Positions 35,815 to 45,430 of a stretch of DNA of 64,000 nt are shown here, in pieces. This DNA is from Defluviitaleaceae bacterium (GTDB lineage: Bacteria; Bacillota; Clostridia; Lachnospirales; WQUN01): positions 25,073 to 89,072 of the forward strand of contig WQVF01000004.1 in assembly GCA_009781725.1 (NCBI GenBank). The letters run 5' to 3'. Made by a program: the position numbers and the translations under genes. A model generated the notes under the pieces. The model saw only the letters and a list, made by a program, of their open reading frames with translations, was not told the DNA's origin and did no database searches. Numbering within the stretch: the stretch's first letter is position 1; each line of letters starts with the position of its first letter.

Positions 35815-37161
35815 TTATCGTATTGTCACTCCTGTATAGTAGTGTAACAATATCTCTCGATAGGTATATCCTGCCCTGGCCATTCCGTGGGCTCCTCGCT
35901 GGCTCATTCCCACGCCATGACCCCAGCCTCGGCCGTTGAGGGTAACACCTGTGCCTGTGGTAACAGCCTGGGCCGCACTCCCATCCACTTGGCGCAAATT
36001 GATGCCGTCATATACATATACCCCTCCGGCGGGAACAGGAAGCACCGCTCCTTGCTGGTTACGCCAAAGCAATGAGCCTAAATTTGAACTCACAACTCCG
36101 CGCCCGTCTGTTACCGACACAGCCGAGGAGACACTCGCTCCGGCTATGTAAAAGTTTCTGCTCATAAGCGCACCACCAATGGGCGTGAAAAAGGTACGTA
36201 TTGCCTCACCTCTTACTTGCCATTGGCCGGTTGTGCCCTGAATTGTAAGTTCCTGTACTCGGCCATATGCCCCGGTTTGGGTAACAGACATACCCATTGC
36301 CGTGCCGATATTAGCACCGGCTTGTGATAGGGCCGTGTTAAGCTGTGCCCATGTGAAGGTGCGATTCCATACTACCGGGTCATGTTCTGCAATATCCCGC
36401 ACACCTCGCAAATATGGCCTGCGTTGCACCCATACATTTTCCGAGTTATCCGTTGAGCCGCCGCTGGAGGCATGATACACCGCAAGGATTACAGCATTAT
36501 TATGATAAATCATCAGCCCACGGGTATCATTGACAGCTTGGGTAGTATTGGCGTGTTCCCGGCTTGAGCCACGGTATGACTGGCAGTGAGTACCGTCACA
36601 AAGATGAAAACCCTGATGGGTATGTTCCCCTGCGTTCATACGGTACATCATAAAGGTGCGGGAGGCAATGGCTTGTGCATTGAGAGCTTCCATATGAAAG
36701 GAATGAGACATTTCCATGGGAAGCACCCCGAAAAGATACTCCTCAGGGCAAATTACATTGATGGCGGTTATACGGCCGCTGGAAGGTCTAAACTCAATGA
36801 CTCCCCGATAGGAATAGTTCCCCAGCCTGATTTGTCCGCCAGCGGAATCTCTGACTTGAGCACCACGGGTGGTATCCGTAAAAGCAAAGACCTGGGCATT
36901 GCCACTATATAGGGCCACAACTCCCCCTGTGATACGGACAGTAAAACCGCCCAACGAATTGAATACTTGAGAAGAGGCCTGAAATGCACCATGATTATCA
37001 TACCCGGCGATTATATGGGTATTGGAAATATGAATGCTGTCACGATTGGAAAAATTGCCGGTGAGGCCGATGCGGATGGTGGCAGGTGTGCTTAACGTAG
37101 TTGCGCCGGACAGGACCAAAAGCCCTAGAAGAAGGATAATTAATAGCGCAAGTTTTTTCAT
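35815..37161 (-). CDS. SpoIID/LytB-domain protein, secreted
   Basis: The protein has 448 residues, with a signal peptide MKKLALLIILLLGLLVLSGATT. The SpoIID domain appears from about residue 130: RGVIEFRPSSGRITAINV, YLFGVLPMEMSHSFHMEALNAQAIASRTF, YRGSSREHANTTQAVNDTRG and, near the end, GRGWGHGVGMSQRGAHGMA. SpoIID is a lytic transglycosylase that acts on peptidoglycan stripped of peptides during engulfment; related proteins also occur outside sporulation. The start at 37161 has GGAGG 5 bases upstream. Whether this is the sporulation enzyme or a paralogue cannot be told. Confidence 0.88.
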   Translation of the reverse strand: MKKLALLIILLLGLLVLSGATTLSTPATIRIGLTGNFSNRDSIHISNTHIIAGYDNHGAFQASSQVFNSLGGFTVRITGGVVALYSGNAQVFAFTDTTRGAQVRDSAGGQIRLGNYSYRGVIEFRPSSGRITAINVICPEEYLFGVLPMEMSHSFHMEALNAQAIASRTFMMYRMNAGEHTHQGFHLCDGTHCQSYRGSSREHANTTQAVNDTRGLMIYHNNAVILAVYHASSGGSTDNSENVWVQRRPYLRGVRDIAEHDPVVWNRTFTWAQLNTALSQAGANIGTAMGMSVTQTGAYGRVQELTIQGTTGQWQVRGEAIRTFFTPIGGALMSRNFYIAGASVSSAVSVTDGRGVVSSNLGSLLWRNQQGAVLPVPAGGVYVYDGINLRQVDGSAAQAVTTGTGVTLNGRGWGHGVGMSQRGAHGMARAGYTYREILLHYYTGVTIR

Positions 37162-37182
37162 TAGTGCCTCCAGAAAACAATC

Positions 37183-37255
37183 CGTCATTGCGAGCGTAGC
37201 GAAGCAATCCAGTCTTCACGCATCCCTGGATTGCTTCGCTACGCTCGCAATGACG
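37183..37255. repeat. Perfect 30-bp inverted repeat
   Basis: CGTCATTGCGAGCGTAGCGAAGCAATCCAG (30 bases, 37183-37212) and its exact complement (37226-37255) are separated by 13 bases. The CGTCATTGCGAGC...GAAGCAATCC motif is a palindromic repeat seen in many unrelated bacteria. It lies between the spoIID-like gene and tetR-like gene. Confidence 0.85.
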
Positions 37256-37295
37256 AGTAATGGATTTTGTTGGATTTGCAATATACCACATTATT

Positions 37296-37961
37296 CTACT
37301 CATAAGAAGGCCAGCCAAACATTTCCGCCGCTTTCATGAACAATGCTTCTATTTCCTCGTCGAATAACTCGAACCCCAGTAGCTCTTTGCATATTTTTTC
37401 AATCATCTCTGCTTTGACTAAAGTCTCTTCCATATCACAAGGAAAAATATCCGGGATTAGCCAAAAGTTGAGCAGCAGCAGCATTAGTTCCGTGAGGATT
37501 TTTGCATTTCCGGGCTTTATTGACCCGTCAGCCATGCCCTCCTCCATCATAGGCACCAGCAGTGCTGCCACTTCGCGGTTTCCCTTTAGCTGCTCGGCTA
37601 AGAAGCGGGGCTTTTGCATTAATTGAAGGGCTAATCTGGTTGTATCGCCCACCTCACTGTGTTCAAAATTGGCTCCCATACCGTACTTGAGGGCTAGTTT
37701 AAGCCGCTCCAAGCCGCTTTCCACCTTTGCATCCTGTGCTCTTTTGATTGGATGACTGTTGAAATAATCTTCGGAAAAAATAGCCTCCAGCACATCTTCC
37801 TTGGACTTGAAATGATGATAAAAAGCCCCCCGAGTCAGCCCTCCTAGGTTATTCACAATATCCAAAACCGTGGTTTGGTCATAGCCTTTTTCCAGGAAAA
37901 GCTGTAGGGATACTTCCAGAATCTTTTTTACGGTCTCTTCCGGGTTTTTATTTCTGGGCAT
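37296..37961 (-). CDS. TetR/AcrR-family regulator
   Basis: The protein has 221 residues. The N-terminal helix-turn-helix is typical: ILEVSLQLFLEKGYDQTTVLDIVNNLGGLTRGAFYHHFKSKEDVLEAIF. The C-terminal ligand domain is not assignable. GGAGG lies before the ATG. No obvious efflux target gene sits next to it, so its regulon is unknown. Confidence 0.88.
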   Translation of the reverse strand: MPRNKNPEETVKKILEVSLQLFLEKGYDQTTVLDIVNNLGGLTRGAFYHHFKSKEDVLEAIFSEDYFNSHPIKRAQDAKVESGLERLKLALKYGMGANFEHSEVGDTTRLALQLMQKPRFLAEQLKGNREVAALLVPMMEEGMADGSIKPGNAKILTELMLLLLNFWLIPDIFPCDMEETLVKAEMIEKICKELLGFELFDEEIEALFMKAAEMFGWPSYE

Positions 37962-38025
37962 GGGAGCCTCCTTACTGATAGGGGCGGTTTTGATGATAGG
38001 GCCAAAGGCGATTGGACGTAGATTT

Positions 38026-38475
38026 TTAGCGGAATCGTTGGAAAAACTCCCGCATTATGCTGGCACATTCATCCTCTAGTACACCGGGAATGACCTGGGC
38101 TTGATGGTTAAATCTTGGCTCTTCCAATATATTAAGAATAGACCCGGCACAGCCTGCCTTTGGGTTTTTTGCCCCATATACTACTGTGGGTATACGGGCT
38201 TGGATTATTGCTCCGGCGCACATAGGGCAGGGTTCTATGGTTACATAAATTGCACAGTCTTCCAGTCGCCAATCCCCCACTTTTTCACAGGCTTGGCCTA
38301 TTGCAAGAATCTCCGCATGGGCGAGGGCATTGCCCCGGGTCACCCGTTCGTTGGCGGCCCGGGTGATTATTTTACCGTCCCGCACGATTACACAGCCTAT
38401 TGGGACTTCTTCTAGGTCATAGGCGCGGCGAGCTTCTTTTAGAGCCTCAGTCATAAAGTCTTCACTGATTCCCAT
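38026..38475 (-). CDS. tadA: tRNA-specific adenosine deaminase
   Basis: The protein has 149 residues. It converts adenosine 34 to inosine in tRNA-Arg(ACG). The zinc deaminase motif is complete: HAEILAI (His and catalytic Glu) and [10 protein letters not shown] (two Cys). [16 protein letters not shown] is the usual substrate-binding stretch. Its start lies inside the end of guaB (14-base overlap), so the two are cotranscribed. Confidence 0.94.
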   Translation of the reverse strand: MGISEDFMTEALKEARRAYDLEEVPIGCVIVRDGKIITRAANERVTRGNALAHAEILAIGQACEKVGDWRLEDCAIYVTIEPCPMCAGAIIQARIPTVVYGAKNPKAGCAGSILNILEEPRFNHQAQVIPGVLEDECASIMREFFQRFR

Positions 38476-39958
38476 AGGTATCCTTCAAATAAACATCATG
38501 GGCTCCGCCTTCCACTATGCTGCTAGGTGACACACAGGTCAGACGGGCTTTTTCTTGAAATTCCTGTAGGTTTAACGCTCCACAATTACACATGGTGGCT
38601 TTGATTTTGCGCAAAGTTGTCGCGAGATTCTCCCTGAGACTGCCAGCGTAAGGTACATAGGCGTCTACGCCTTCTTCGAAGGGTAAGTTTCCTCCTGCCT
38701 CGTAACGCTGCCAGTTTCGGGCCCTTTCCGTTCCTTCACCCCAGTATTCCTTCATATAGTTGCCCCCCACCATTACTCGGTTGGTGGGACTTTCATCAAA
38801 CCTCGCAAAGTACCGGCCTTGCATACAGAAGTCGGCACCCATAGCCAGTGCCAAGGTTATATGATAATCATGGACTATACCGCCGTCTGAGCAGATGGGC
38901 ACATATATCCCTGTTTCTTCGAAGTATTCGTTACGAGCCTTTGCTACCTCTATAATGGAAGTGGCTTGGCCGCGGCCTATACCTTTGGCTTCCCGTGTAA
39001 TACAAATGGCACCGCCGCCAATGCCTACCTTTACAAAATCCGCACCAGCTTCTGCCAGGAATCGAAAACCTTCCTTGCATACGATATTGCCAGCACCGAT
39101 TTTTACTTCGTCGCCGTATTTTTCCCGTACAAATTGAAGGGTACGCTTTTGCCACTCGGTAAAACCCTCAGAGGAATCTATACAAAGCACATCCGCTCCG
39201 GCTTCTACCAAGGCAGGAATGCGCTCATCATAGTCATGGGTGTTTACGCCTGCCCCTACCACATAGCGTTTTTTTGTATCCAACAATTCCAGTGGGTTGT
39301 CCTTATGCATTACATAATCTTTGCGGAACACAAAGGAAGCAAGTCGCCCGTTTTTGTCTACTACCGGCAGGGCATTGAGCTTATGCTCCCACAAAATATC
39401 ATTACACTGGCTGATGGTCGCGCCGTCCTCAGCGCAGATTAGCTTTTCGAAAGGAACCATAAAATCCGAAACAGGGGTCTCTGGAGCCATGCGGCTGACC
39501 CGGTAATCCTTGTCTGTTACCAAGCCTACAAACCTGCCAGATTGAGTGCCGTCCTCCGTTACGGACACTGTGGTATGGCCAGTTCTTTCTTTAAGGGCCA
39601 AGATATCCCCTAATGTATCGCTAGGCTTTACATTGGATGTGCTAGGCACAAATCCGGCTTTGTACTGTTTTACCTTCCTCACCATTGCCGCCTGAGCATC
39701 TACGCTTTGGGAGCCGTAAATAAAAGAAATTCCGCCTTCTTTGGCAAGTGCAATGGCCATTGTATCATCAGAGACCGATTGCATTATTGCCGAAACCAGC
39801 GGAATGTTCATAAAAAGTGAGGGCGCGGACCCGCGCAAGTGCTTTACCAGTGGGGTTTTGAGTGATACATTACCCGAAATGCACTCCACCCCAGAATACC
39901 CAGGCACCAACAAAAATTCATTGAAGGTGCGTGACTCCTGCTCGTAGAAATAAGCCAT
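38462..39958 (-). CDS. guaB: IMP dehydrogenase, protist-like subtype
   Basis: The protein has 498 residues. It oxidises IMP to XMP, the committed step to GMP. A CBS-domain pair lies in the middle (about residues 100-220), inserted in the barrel. The catalytic loop reads [12 protein letters not shown], and the flap region is [19 protein letters not shown]. These features resemble the Tritrichomonas foetus enzyme and related bacterial forms more than the usual GVGPGSICTTR bacterial type. The start is the ATG at 39958, with AGGGAG 8 bases upstream. Confidence 0.93.
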   Translation of the reverse strand: MAYFYEQESRTFNEFLLVPGYSGVECISGNVSLKTPLVKHLRGSAPSLFMNIPLVSAIMQSVSDDTMAIALAKEGGISFIYGSQSVDAQAAMVRKVKQYKAGFVPSTSNVKPSDTLGDILALKERTGHTTVSVTEDGTQSGRFVGLVTDKDYRVSRMAPETPVSDFMVPFEKLICAEDGATISQCNDILWEHKLNALPVVDKNGRLASFVFRKDYVMHKDNPLELLDTKKRYVVGAGVNTHDYDERIPALVEAGADVLCIDSSEGFTEWQKRTLQFVREKYGDEVKIGAGNIVCKEGFRFLAEAGADFVKVGIGGGAICITREAKGIGRGQATSIIEVAKARNEYFEETGIYVPICSDGGIVHDYHITLALAMGADFCMQGRYFARFDESPTNRVMVGGNYMKEYWGEGTERARNWQRYEAGGNLPFEEGVDAYVPYAGSLRENLATTLRKIKATMCNCGALNLQEFQEKARLTCVSPSSIVEGGAHDVYLKDTYGNQ

Positions 39959-39987
39959 AGCAATCACTCCCTAATATTATTTATGGC

Positions 39988-40017
39988 ATTATACATGAGA
40001 ACTTGTATCAATGCCAA
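39988..40017 (-). promoter_or_regulatory. Promoter of guaB-tadA
   Basis: On the minus strand TTGGCA (40012-40017) and TATAAT (39988-39993) are separated by 18 bases. The start codon of guaB lies 30 bases downstream. It is divergent from the toxin-antitoxin promoter. Confidence 0.65.
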
Positions 40018-40031
40018 ATAAATTGCGTTGC

Positions 40032-40059
40032 TTGCATTTTAGCGTAATTGCGCTAAAAT
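40032..40059 (+). promoter_or_regulatory. Promoter and operator of Phd/ParE module
   Basis: TTGCAT (40032-40037) and TAAAAT (40054-40059) are separated by 16 bases. The perfect inverted repeat TTTTAGCG/CGCTAAAA (40037-40058) fills the spacer, the usual site for autorepression by the antitoxin complex. Confidence 0.65.
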
Positions 40060-40078
40060 ATCTCTAGAGGTGATAATC

Positions 40079-40345
40079 ATGAACCTAATCAGACCCGTGT
40101 CGGATTTAAGAAACAATTTTGCAGAAATATCAAAAACCGTACACGAAACAGCACAACCTGTGTTTCTTACAAAAAACGGTTACGGAAACATGGTTGTTCT
40201 CAGTATGGATGCATTTCAAAATATGCAGTTTGAAAGCGATGTCTATCATAAACTACTGGAGGCGGAGCGCGAAGCAGAACATACCGACAAAAGATACTCC
40301 TCAAGAGATGTACTTGCCGCGATGAAAGAAGTTATCGGAGGCTGA
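40079..40345 (+). CDS. Phd/YefM-family antitoxin
   Basis: The protein has 88 residues. It begins with RPVSDLRNNFAEISKTVHETAQPVFLTKNGYGNMVVLSMDAFQ, a clear Phd/YefM DNA-binding domain, followed by a helical toxin-binding tail. AGAGGTG lies 6 bases before the ATG. The toxin gene follows after 4 bases. A palindromic operator overlaps the promoter. Confidence 0.92.
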   Translation: MNLIRPVSDLRNNFAEISKTVHETAQPVFLTKNGYGNMVVLSMDAFQNMQFESDVYHKLLEAEREAEHTDKRYSSRDVLAAMKEVIGG

Positions 40346-40349
40346 CCAT

Positions 40350-40658
40350 ATGTATGAAATAGAGTATCTGCCTATTGCAAAACAAGATATGGTTGATATT
40401 GCAATCTATATCTCACAAGAGCTATGTAACCCGGAAGCCGCAGAAGTTTTGGCACTAGAAATGATAGAGGCAGGGGCAAGGCTGGCAGCATTTCCATATA
40501 TCAACCTGATTCACTTTACTGCAAGACCCTTAAAGAGGGAGTATCGTAAGCAGATGATTAAGAACTATATAATGTTCTACTGGATAGACGAATATGCGAA
40601 AAAGGCAGTTATTGCAAGGGTGATTTATGCCCGCCGAGATTATGGACGACTATTATAA
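40350..40658 (+). CDS. ParE/RelE-superfamily toxin
   Basis: The protein has 102 residues. The ParE-like fold is seen in EYLPIAKQDMVDIAIYISQELCNPEAAEVLALEMIEA and the C-terminal MIKNYIMFYWIDEYAKKAVIARVIYARRDY. ParE proteins poison gyrase and RelE proteins cut mRNA at the ribosome; sequence alone does not settle which applies. Unlike the two PIN toxins in this window, this gene is intact. Confidence 0.9.
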   Translation: MYEIEYLPIAKQDMVDIAIYISQELCNPEAAEVLALEMIEAGARLAAFPYINLIHFTARPLKREYRKQMIKNYIMFYWIDEYAKKAVIARVIYARRDYGRLL

Positions 40659-40676
40659 ACCCAAGGGAGGAACAAA

Positions 40677-41405
40677 ATGAACACAAACCGCAAACCACTA
40701 TTACTAGAAAAATGGGACTTTATTATCCTGCTGGGGGAATCCGGTGGGGGGAAAGGTACTCTTGTAGGCAATATTAAGCATTATTGGCTGGAAAATCTCC
40801 ATTCTGCCAGCATGGGAGATATTTTCCGCAGAAAGGCCAAAGAAGACCCTGAGATTAAAAGTCTTACAGAACAAGGTGTATTGGTAGGTGATGCCATCAC
40901 TAGTGAGATATTTAGGGAATTTGCAATGGCTCATACCCCTGGTCTTATTGATGGGTACCCCCGTAACCGTCAACAGGTTTTGGATTTAATCAAGTTTATC
41001 AAAGACAATAATTGGCGTGTACTTGTTGTAGATATCCATTGTCGTATAGAAAAAATCATCGAGCGACTACTGGCCCGCAAGCGTGCCGACGACAGCTTGA
41101 CAATCGTATACAAGCGCCATAAAGACCATGCTGAATTGCATCCTACTGTAATGGCGGAAGTGCGTACCCGGCCGGATCTTTTCGATGTAATCACATTGGA
41201 CGGCAACCTGGATGCAGAGATTACATTTTCCACCTTTTTGATGGGGGTACTCCGGTTGGTGGACATGCTTTATTTCTACGATATGACGGATATCAGCACC
41301 AATTTTGCCGTAAATAGCAACGAGACAACAATTAATCCTGCCATAAATCGCTGGATTTGCGGTTTTTTAAAGAGCATCCAACGGAAACTTGACGATAGAG
41401 GGTAA
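40677..41405 (+). CDS. Adenylate kinase-like nucleotide kinase, atypical
   Basis: The protein has 242 residues. The P-loop is GESGGGKGT near residue 19, followed by SASMGDIFR and the substrate motif DGYPRNRQQ. These are the landmarks of adenylate kinases (GxPGxGKGT, DGFPR). The lid is short, with RLLARKRADDSLTIVYKR in its place and no zinc cysteines. A C-terminal extension of about 60 residues has no counterpart in adenylate kinase. GGGAGG precedes the ATG. It ends 4 bases before the ABC ATPase gene, which is unusual company. The substrate is unknown. Confidence 0.75.
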   Translation: MNTNRKPLLLEKWDFIILLGESGGGKGTLVGNIKHYWLENLHSASMGDIFRRKAKEDPEIKSLTEQGVLVGDAITSEIFREFAMAHTPGLIDGYPRNRQQVLDLIKFIKDNNWRVLVVDIHCRIEKIIERLLARKRADDSLTIVYKRHKDHAELHPTVMAEVRTRPDLFDVITLDGNLDAEITFSTFLMGVLRLVDMLYFYDMTDISTNFAVNSNETTINPAINRWICGFLKSIQRKLDDRG

Positions 41406-41409
41406 AACG

Positions 41410-42120
41410 ATGATTGATGTAAAAGGTCTGACAAAAAAATACGGCAAGCTGGTTGCCAATGATAATATTAGCTTGCAGCTTAGAGCCGGTGAGCTTGGGG
41501 TTTTGCTTGGGCCAAACGGGGCAGGTAAATCCACGTTAATCAAGTCTATCTGTGGGTTGCTACGCTTTAGTGGTAGCATCACAGTAGACGGCCACGTAAA
41601 CCGCTCATTAGAGGCCAAGCGGGTGCTGGGCTATGCCCCTGAGATTCCTGTGCCGTATCCAATGCTGACTGTAGCGGAGCATATGGAGTTTATCGCCCGG
41701 GCCTATCGCATGGATGAAAATTGGAGAACTCGGGCCGAAGCCCTGATGGCTCGTTTCGAATTAAACGACAAGGCCAACAAGCTGGGCAAGGAACTATCCA
41801 AGGGCATGAAACAAAAGGTAAGTATATGCTGTGCCATGCTCCCTGACCCCAAGGTGATAATCTTCGATGAACCATTAAGCGGCCTGGACCCTCACGGCAT
41901 ACGCCAATTGCAGCGAGCCATTGAAGAAATGCGGGAGCAAGGGAAATCCGTACTTGTAAGCACCCATATGATTGACACCGTAGAGGCCTCCTGGGATGTG
42001 ACCTTTATAATGAAAAAAGGCCAAATGGTAAGAGAATGCCGCCGGGCAGAGCAAGCAGAGACTCTTGAGGATATTTATTTCTCCCTATTCGAAGAGCGGG
42101 AGCTTACTGAGAATACTTAG
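41410..42120 (+). CDS. ABC transporter ATP-binding protein
   Basis: The protein has 236 residues. Walker A is GPNGAGKST near residue 37, the signature is LSKGMKQKV, Walker B is VIIFDEPLSGLDPHG, and the switch His is in STHMI. The start is the ATG at 41410; an upstream GTG/ATG in frame would lie within the previous gene. Its partner is the permease at 42247, after a 126-base gap that shows no clear promoter. The substrate is unknown. Confidence 0.9.
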   Translation: MIDVKGLTKKYGKLVANDNISLQLRAGELGVLLGPNGAGKSTLIKSICGLLRFSGSITVDGHVNRSLEAKRVLGYAPEIPVPYPMLTVAEHMEFIARAYRMDENWRTRAEALMARFELNDKANKLGKELSKGMKQKVSICCAMLPDPKVIIFDEPLSGLDPHGIRQLQRAIEEMREQGKSVLVSTHMIDTVEASWDVTFIMKKGQMVRECRRAEQAETLEDIYFSLFEERELTENT

Positions 42121-42246
42121 CGTAAATCACGTCGGAATTTTGTCGTTTTTGGTAAAGGTTTAAATTTGATTTATGAGCTATTATTGCTATATATGCAGTG
42201 ATTCGCAATCATATTCGCCATTTTTACTACGAAAGAGGATACAAGA

Positions 42247-43848
42247 ATGAATGCATTAGCCTATCTTTATATCCGCAGCCTAAAAAATCGTATTTTAGAA
42301 GCATTGCGAAGTCCTAAGTTGCTGACAAAGACCCTGGGTCTGCTGTTTTTGATTGGGATTTTGGTGCTTGGGGCAGTTACCGGAGTCAACCTCCGGGGGC
42401 CTATGGATCCGCTGATGTTTAAGGGGCTGATGTTTGTTGTGTTCTTCGTGCCATACTGGGCCGGGAGATTTAGCGGCGGCGGGTCCTTTGGGATGGAGGA
42501 TGTGAATCTCATCTTCACAGCACCTATTCTGCCCCGGACTGTTCTCCTTAGCGGGCTGATGAAACGGGTGGGTGGGATGCTGCTTATTGCCCTTTCCTCT
42601 ATAACGATTTTTATTTTTGTATCATTTCTTCGTGCGGAGACTCCGTTTTCCAATATTCTCCTTGCAGGGCTTTATGCCTTGATATTAATGTTTGTATGCA
42701 AGCTTTTTGGCATGTATTTATTCGTGGCATATAAAGAAGCCTTCCGCTGGATAGGCCTTTTTTGGATGCTGTTGCTTGCCGGGGTATATCTTTTTTATGC
42801 CAATAGAGGAGGATGGGATTGGGCTTATGGTTTAGTGGGCCTGCTGGAATCACCGATTTTTGACCTCACTCCATTGGTGGGATGGGCAATGGCAGGAGCG
42901 TATAGTTTTATTGTCGGTCAGGTACACTGGGGGCTGTTGTATACCAGTCTGTTGCTGGTAGCTGGCTGCTATTTTTTCCGTGTAATATATAGGTCTAAGC
43001 CGGATTTCTATGAGGAAACATTGGCACCAGCTGTTGTAGCCGAGGTCCCGGAACCACCGTCCATATCCGAAATCGATTTGCCTGTGAAAATCGAAGCCCT
43101 TGATCTCCCTGGTGCCGCCGACTTCACAACCAGAAAAATAGGCGCAGGGGCATTTTTCCACAAGCACCAACTGGAAGCGGCAAGAACCAGCCGGATAGGG
43201 ATATTGGGCACAGGAATATTCCTGTGGGTGGCCTTTGGAATACTTTGGGGGCTATACGCTCGCGGCTTTGACGGGGGAATAGTGTTTTTGTCCGCAGCAT
43301 ACATGTTAATCGGCGTCCCTAGCGGCAATATATTGGCGGTGCTTGCTCCCATGGTTTTTGGGATGGCGATTTATCCCCAATTTGACCGAGGATTTAAGGA
43401 GTTTAGCAGCCCGTATTTTTATCTTTCACCGGACAGTCCCTTGCGAAAACTGTTGTGGGTGTCTATGTCCCGGATAATTTATGTATGTATCGCAACGATT
43501 TTTGTATTTGGCCCGGCAGGGATAATATCCTGTACTTCTCTGGTAATAGTAATTGCGACAATGCTGGCCTATGTGGCTTGCTCATTTATGGTGCTGGGGG
43601 TAAGGGCTGCAACAGTGTGCATGTTTAATGCAACAACAAAGGCAGGGCAGACGGCGGTCGCTACTCTGACGGTGTTTGTTTGTGTGCTGATTGGCTGGGT
43701 TGGGATGATGGCAGTGTTTTTTCTTGGAGCACCTGACTGGGGATTGTTGGTTGGATTGCTAGTGTTTGCTGGGTGGTCGTTGGTTATTGGGGTTGTTGGG
43801 GTTTTGGTTGGGGTGAAGGGGTTGCATAGGCTGGATGTGGCTGGGTGA
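42247..43848 (+). CDS. ABC exporter permease
   Basis: The protein has 533 residues. Two groups of membrane segments are separated by a hydrophilic region at about residues 255-310. The start MNALAYLYIRSLKNRILEALRSPKLL and the block FGMEDVNLIFTAPILPRTVL are typical of the putative ABC exporter family (PF16962). Works with the ATPase upstream. The last 60 residues are very hydrophobic and the gene runs convergent to the restriction gene, with 52 bases between. Confidence 0.83.
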   Translation: MNALAYLYIRSLKNRILEALRSPKLLTKTLGLLFLIGILVLGAVTGVNLRGPMDPLMFKGLMFVVFFVPYWAGRFSGGGSFGMEDVNLIFTAPILPRTVLLSGLMKRVGGMLLIALSSITIFIFVSFLRAETPFSNILLAGLYALILMFVCKLFGMYLFVAYKEAFRWIGLFWMLLLAGVYLFYANRGGWDWAYGLVGLLESPIFDLTPLVGWAMAGAYSFIVGQVHWGLLYTSLLLVAGCYFFRVIYRSKPDFYEETLAPAVVAEVPEPPSISEIDLPVKIEALDLPGAADFTTRKIGAGAFFHKHQLEAARTSRIGILGTGIFLWVAFGILWGLYARGFDGGIVFLSAAYMLIGVPSGNILAVLAPMVFGMAIYPQFDRGFKEFSSPYFYLSPDSPLRKLLWVSMSRIIYVCIATIFVFGPAGIISCTSLVIVIATMLAYVACSFMVLGVRAATVCMFNATTKAGQTAVATLTVFVCVLIGWVGMMAVFFLGAPDWGLLVGLLVFAGWSLVIGVVGVLVGVKGLHRLDVAG

Positions 43849-43900
43849 TGCAAATGTATGAGTCCAGCCGATTGAGATGCGTGGATTTTGATACACAAGA

Positions 43901-45331
43901 CTATTCTTTGATAATAGATTCAACATAGCTGTTGTTGAACCAAAAGCATTGCTTTGTCATCCATCTGCCATCAGGGAGCTCATACGCATCTCCCAGTTTT
44001 CCGATTACCACATCATCAAAACGATATGCACTCCTCGATGAATGCGGGCGGATATGCGCTACATGGTTGTCTGTAGATTTAGGTAAATCATTTATCACCC
44101 GCTTTCCCTGAATAGTTAATTTAACGCCGCGCCGAATAGTATCTACGGTACGGTGCCATACTTTTTCGACTTCATCTAAGTCAGTGACAGGAATATTCCA
44201 AAACTTGACTCGTTCGAATACATACTCACCTAAATTGTTTTCTTTAAAAATAACGAACAGGAATATGGCTGGTGCTAAATAACTCATAAGGTTGGATTCT
44301 TCCCATTCTTCCTGGATAATTTCACCGAACCGGAATGTTGGGAAAGACATGCTTTCTTTTATGCGGTTATTTCTTTGAATGCGAATTGTCTTTGGGATAA
44401 TGCTAGCTTTTTTGAACTCGTCTGTTGCTGCTATTCTTCCTTTGACACCAAGCATACAGGCCAGTATACGTTCATTGATATTTTTGCAACTTTCACGCCC
44501 ACGTATTAAGCCTATAGATGGGGGCGTGTATTTTGCTATATCATCAAGTCCGAATTCCAATAGCAATGATTCTTGGGTCCATCCAATATATGGTGCCACC
44601 TTCTTCGAAACATAATCTTGGAAGCTTTGTTCATTCAACAGTTCTGGGTCTTTAACTACGTATTCGTCAGCTTCTCCTCCAAATATGTATCTATTAATAA
44701 TAGATGTCATATAGGATTGTTTAAGCGAGTATGCCCGTTGCTTTGCTGGAATACTTGAAAACGGCTGATGACGCACAGTTGCAGAGTTCTTCCCCTTCGT
44801 GCAAGCTCCAAGGTATAGGGTATCACCTTCCGATAGCTCATGAGCTTTGCCTGCCCGTATTTTTGTCATAATGGTTTCCCAGTCGTGAATAATAATTTCC
44901 AAGTCGCTTTCTGGAAAATTGAACAAGACAACCTCGTCAATTTCGAAATCCCTTTTATCAACGCCATCTTTGTGCATATATGTCATAATAAGCAGTGTGT
45001 TGCATTTATGCCAAAAACTGCTCGTTACAAATGTATCGCTATGTTCTTCCATGTAGTTAATTATGTTGCAGACCAATCTTTCTTTAGCGCGAATTCCATT
45101 GTTACTCTTTACATATGGGGTTACTTTCAACTCAACCCCTGCTTCTGGAAAATCCGGTTCAGGATCATTGTTTGGTTTAATTCCAAACCAGGATTCTTCA
45201 ATCATGGTTCCCACAGCACCTTTTCCGGTTTTTAGTCGTCCGGTTTTATCAATAACGCCCAGTGGTATTCCAATCGCTTTGCGCCCATGTGTAAATACCG
45301 CTATCTTTGTTGTTAATTGAAAAGAATCCAT
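43901..45331 (-). CDS. Sau3AI/MutH-family type II restriction endonuclease
   Basis: The protein has 476 residues, close to the 489 of Sau3AI. The N-terminal MutH-like nuclease domain has the catalytic set in PDFPEAGVELKVT (Asp60, Glu67 and Lys69 from this start). SFWHKCNTLLIMTY and AGKAHELSEGDTLYLGACTKG also fit. The C-terminal half should be the second, allosteric DNA-binding domain. Sau3AI cuts GATC; the same specificity is likely but not proven. The start is the ATG at 45331; a TTG 6 bases upstream is an alternative. The methyltransferase gene is divergent, 99 bases away. Confidence 0.87.
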   Translation of the reverse strand: MDSFQLTTKIAVFTHGRKAIGIPLGVIDKTGRLKTGKGAVGTMIEESWFGIKPNNDPEPDFPEAGVELKVTPYVKSNNGIRAKERLVCNIINYMEEHSDTFVTSSFWHKCNTLLIMTYMHKDGVDKRDFEIDEVVLFNFPESDLEIIIHDWETIMTKIRAGKAHELSEGDTLYLGACTKGKNSATVRHQPFSSIPAKQRAYSLKQSYMTSIINRYIFGGEADEYVVKDPELLNEQSFQDYVSKKVAPYIGWTQESLLLEFGLDDIAKYTPPSIGLIRGRESCKNINERILACMLGVKGRIAATDEFKKASIIPKTIRIQRNNRIKESMSFPTFRFGEIIQEEWEESNLMSYLAPAIFLFVIFKENNLGEYVFERVKFWNIPVTDLDEVEKVWHRTVDTIRRGVKLTIQGKRVINDLPKSTDNHVAHIRPHSSRSAYRFDDVVIGKLGDAYELPDGRWMTKQCFWFNNSYVESIIKE

Positions 45332-45430
45332 TTCCAATCATTCCTTTCCCATGTGAATAGATGTTTCATATGAAGAAGTGAACTCTTGATCCTCTAAATA
45401 AAATATGCTATATTATTATTGGTGAGAGTA

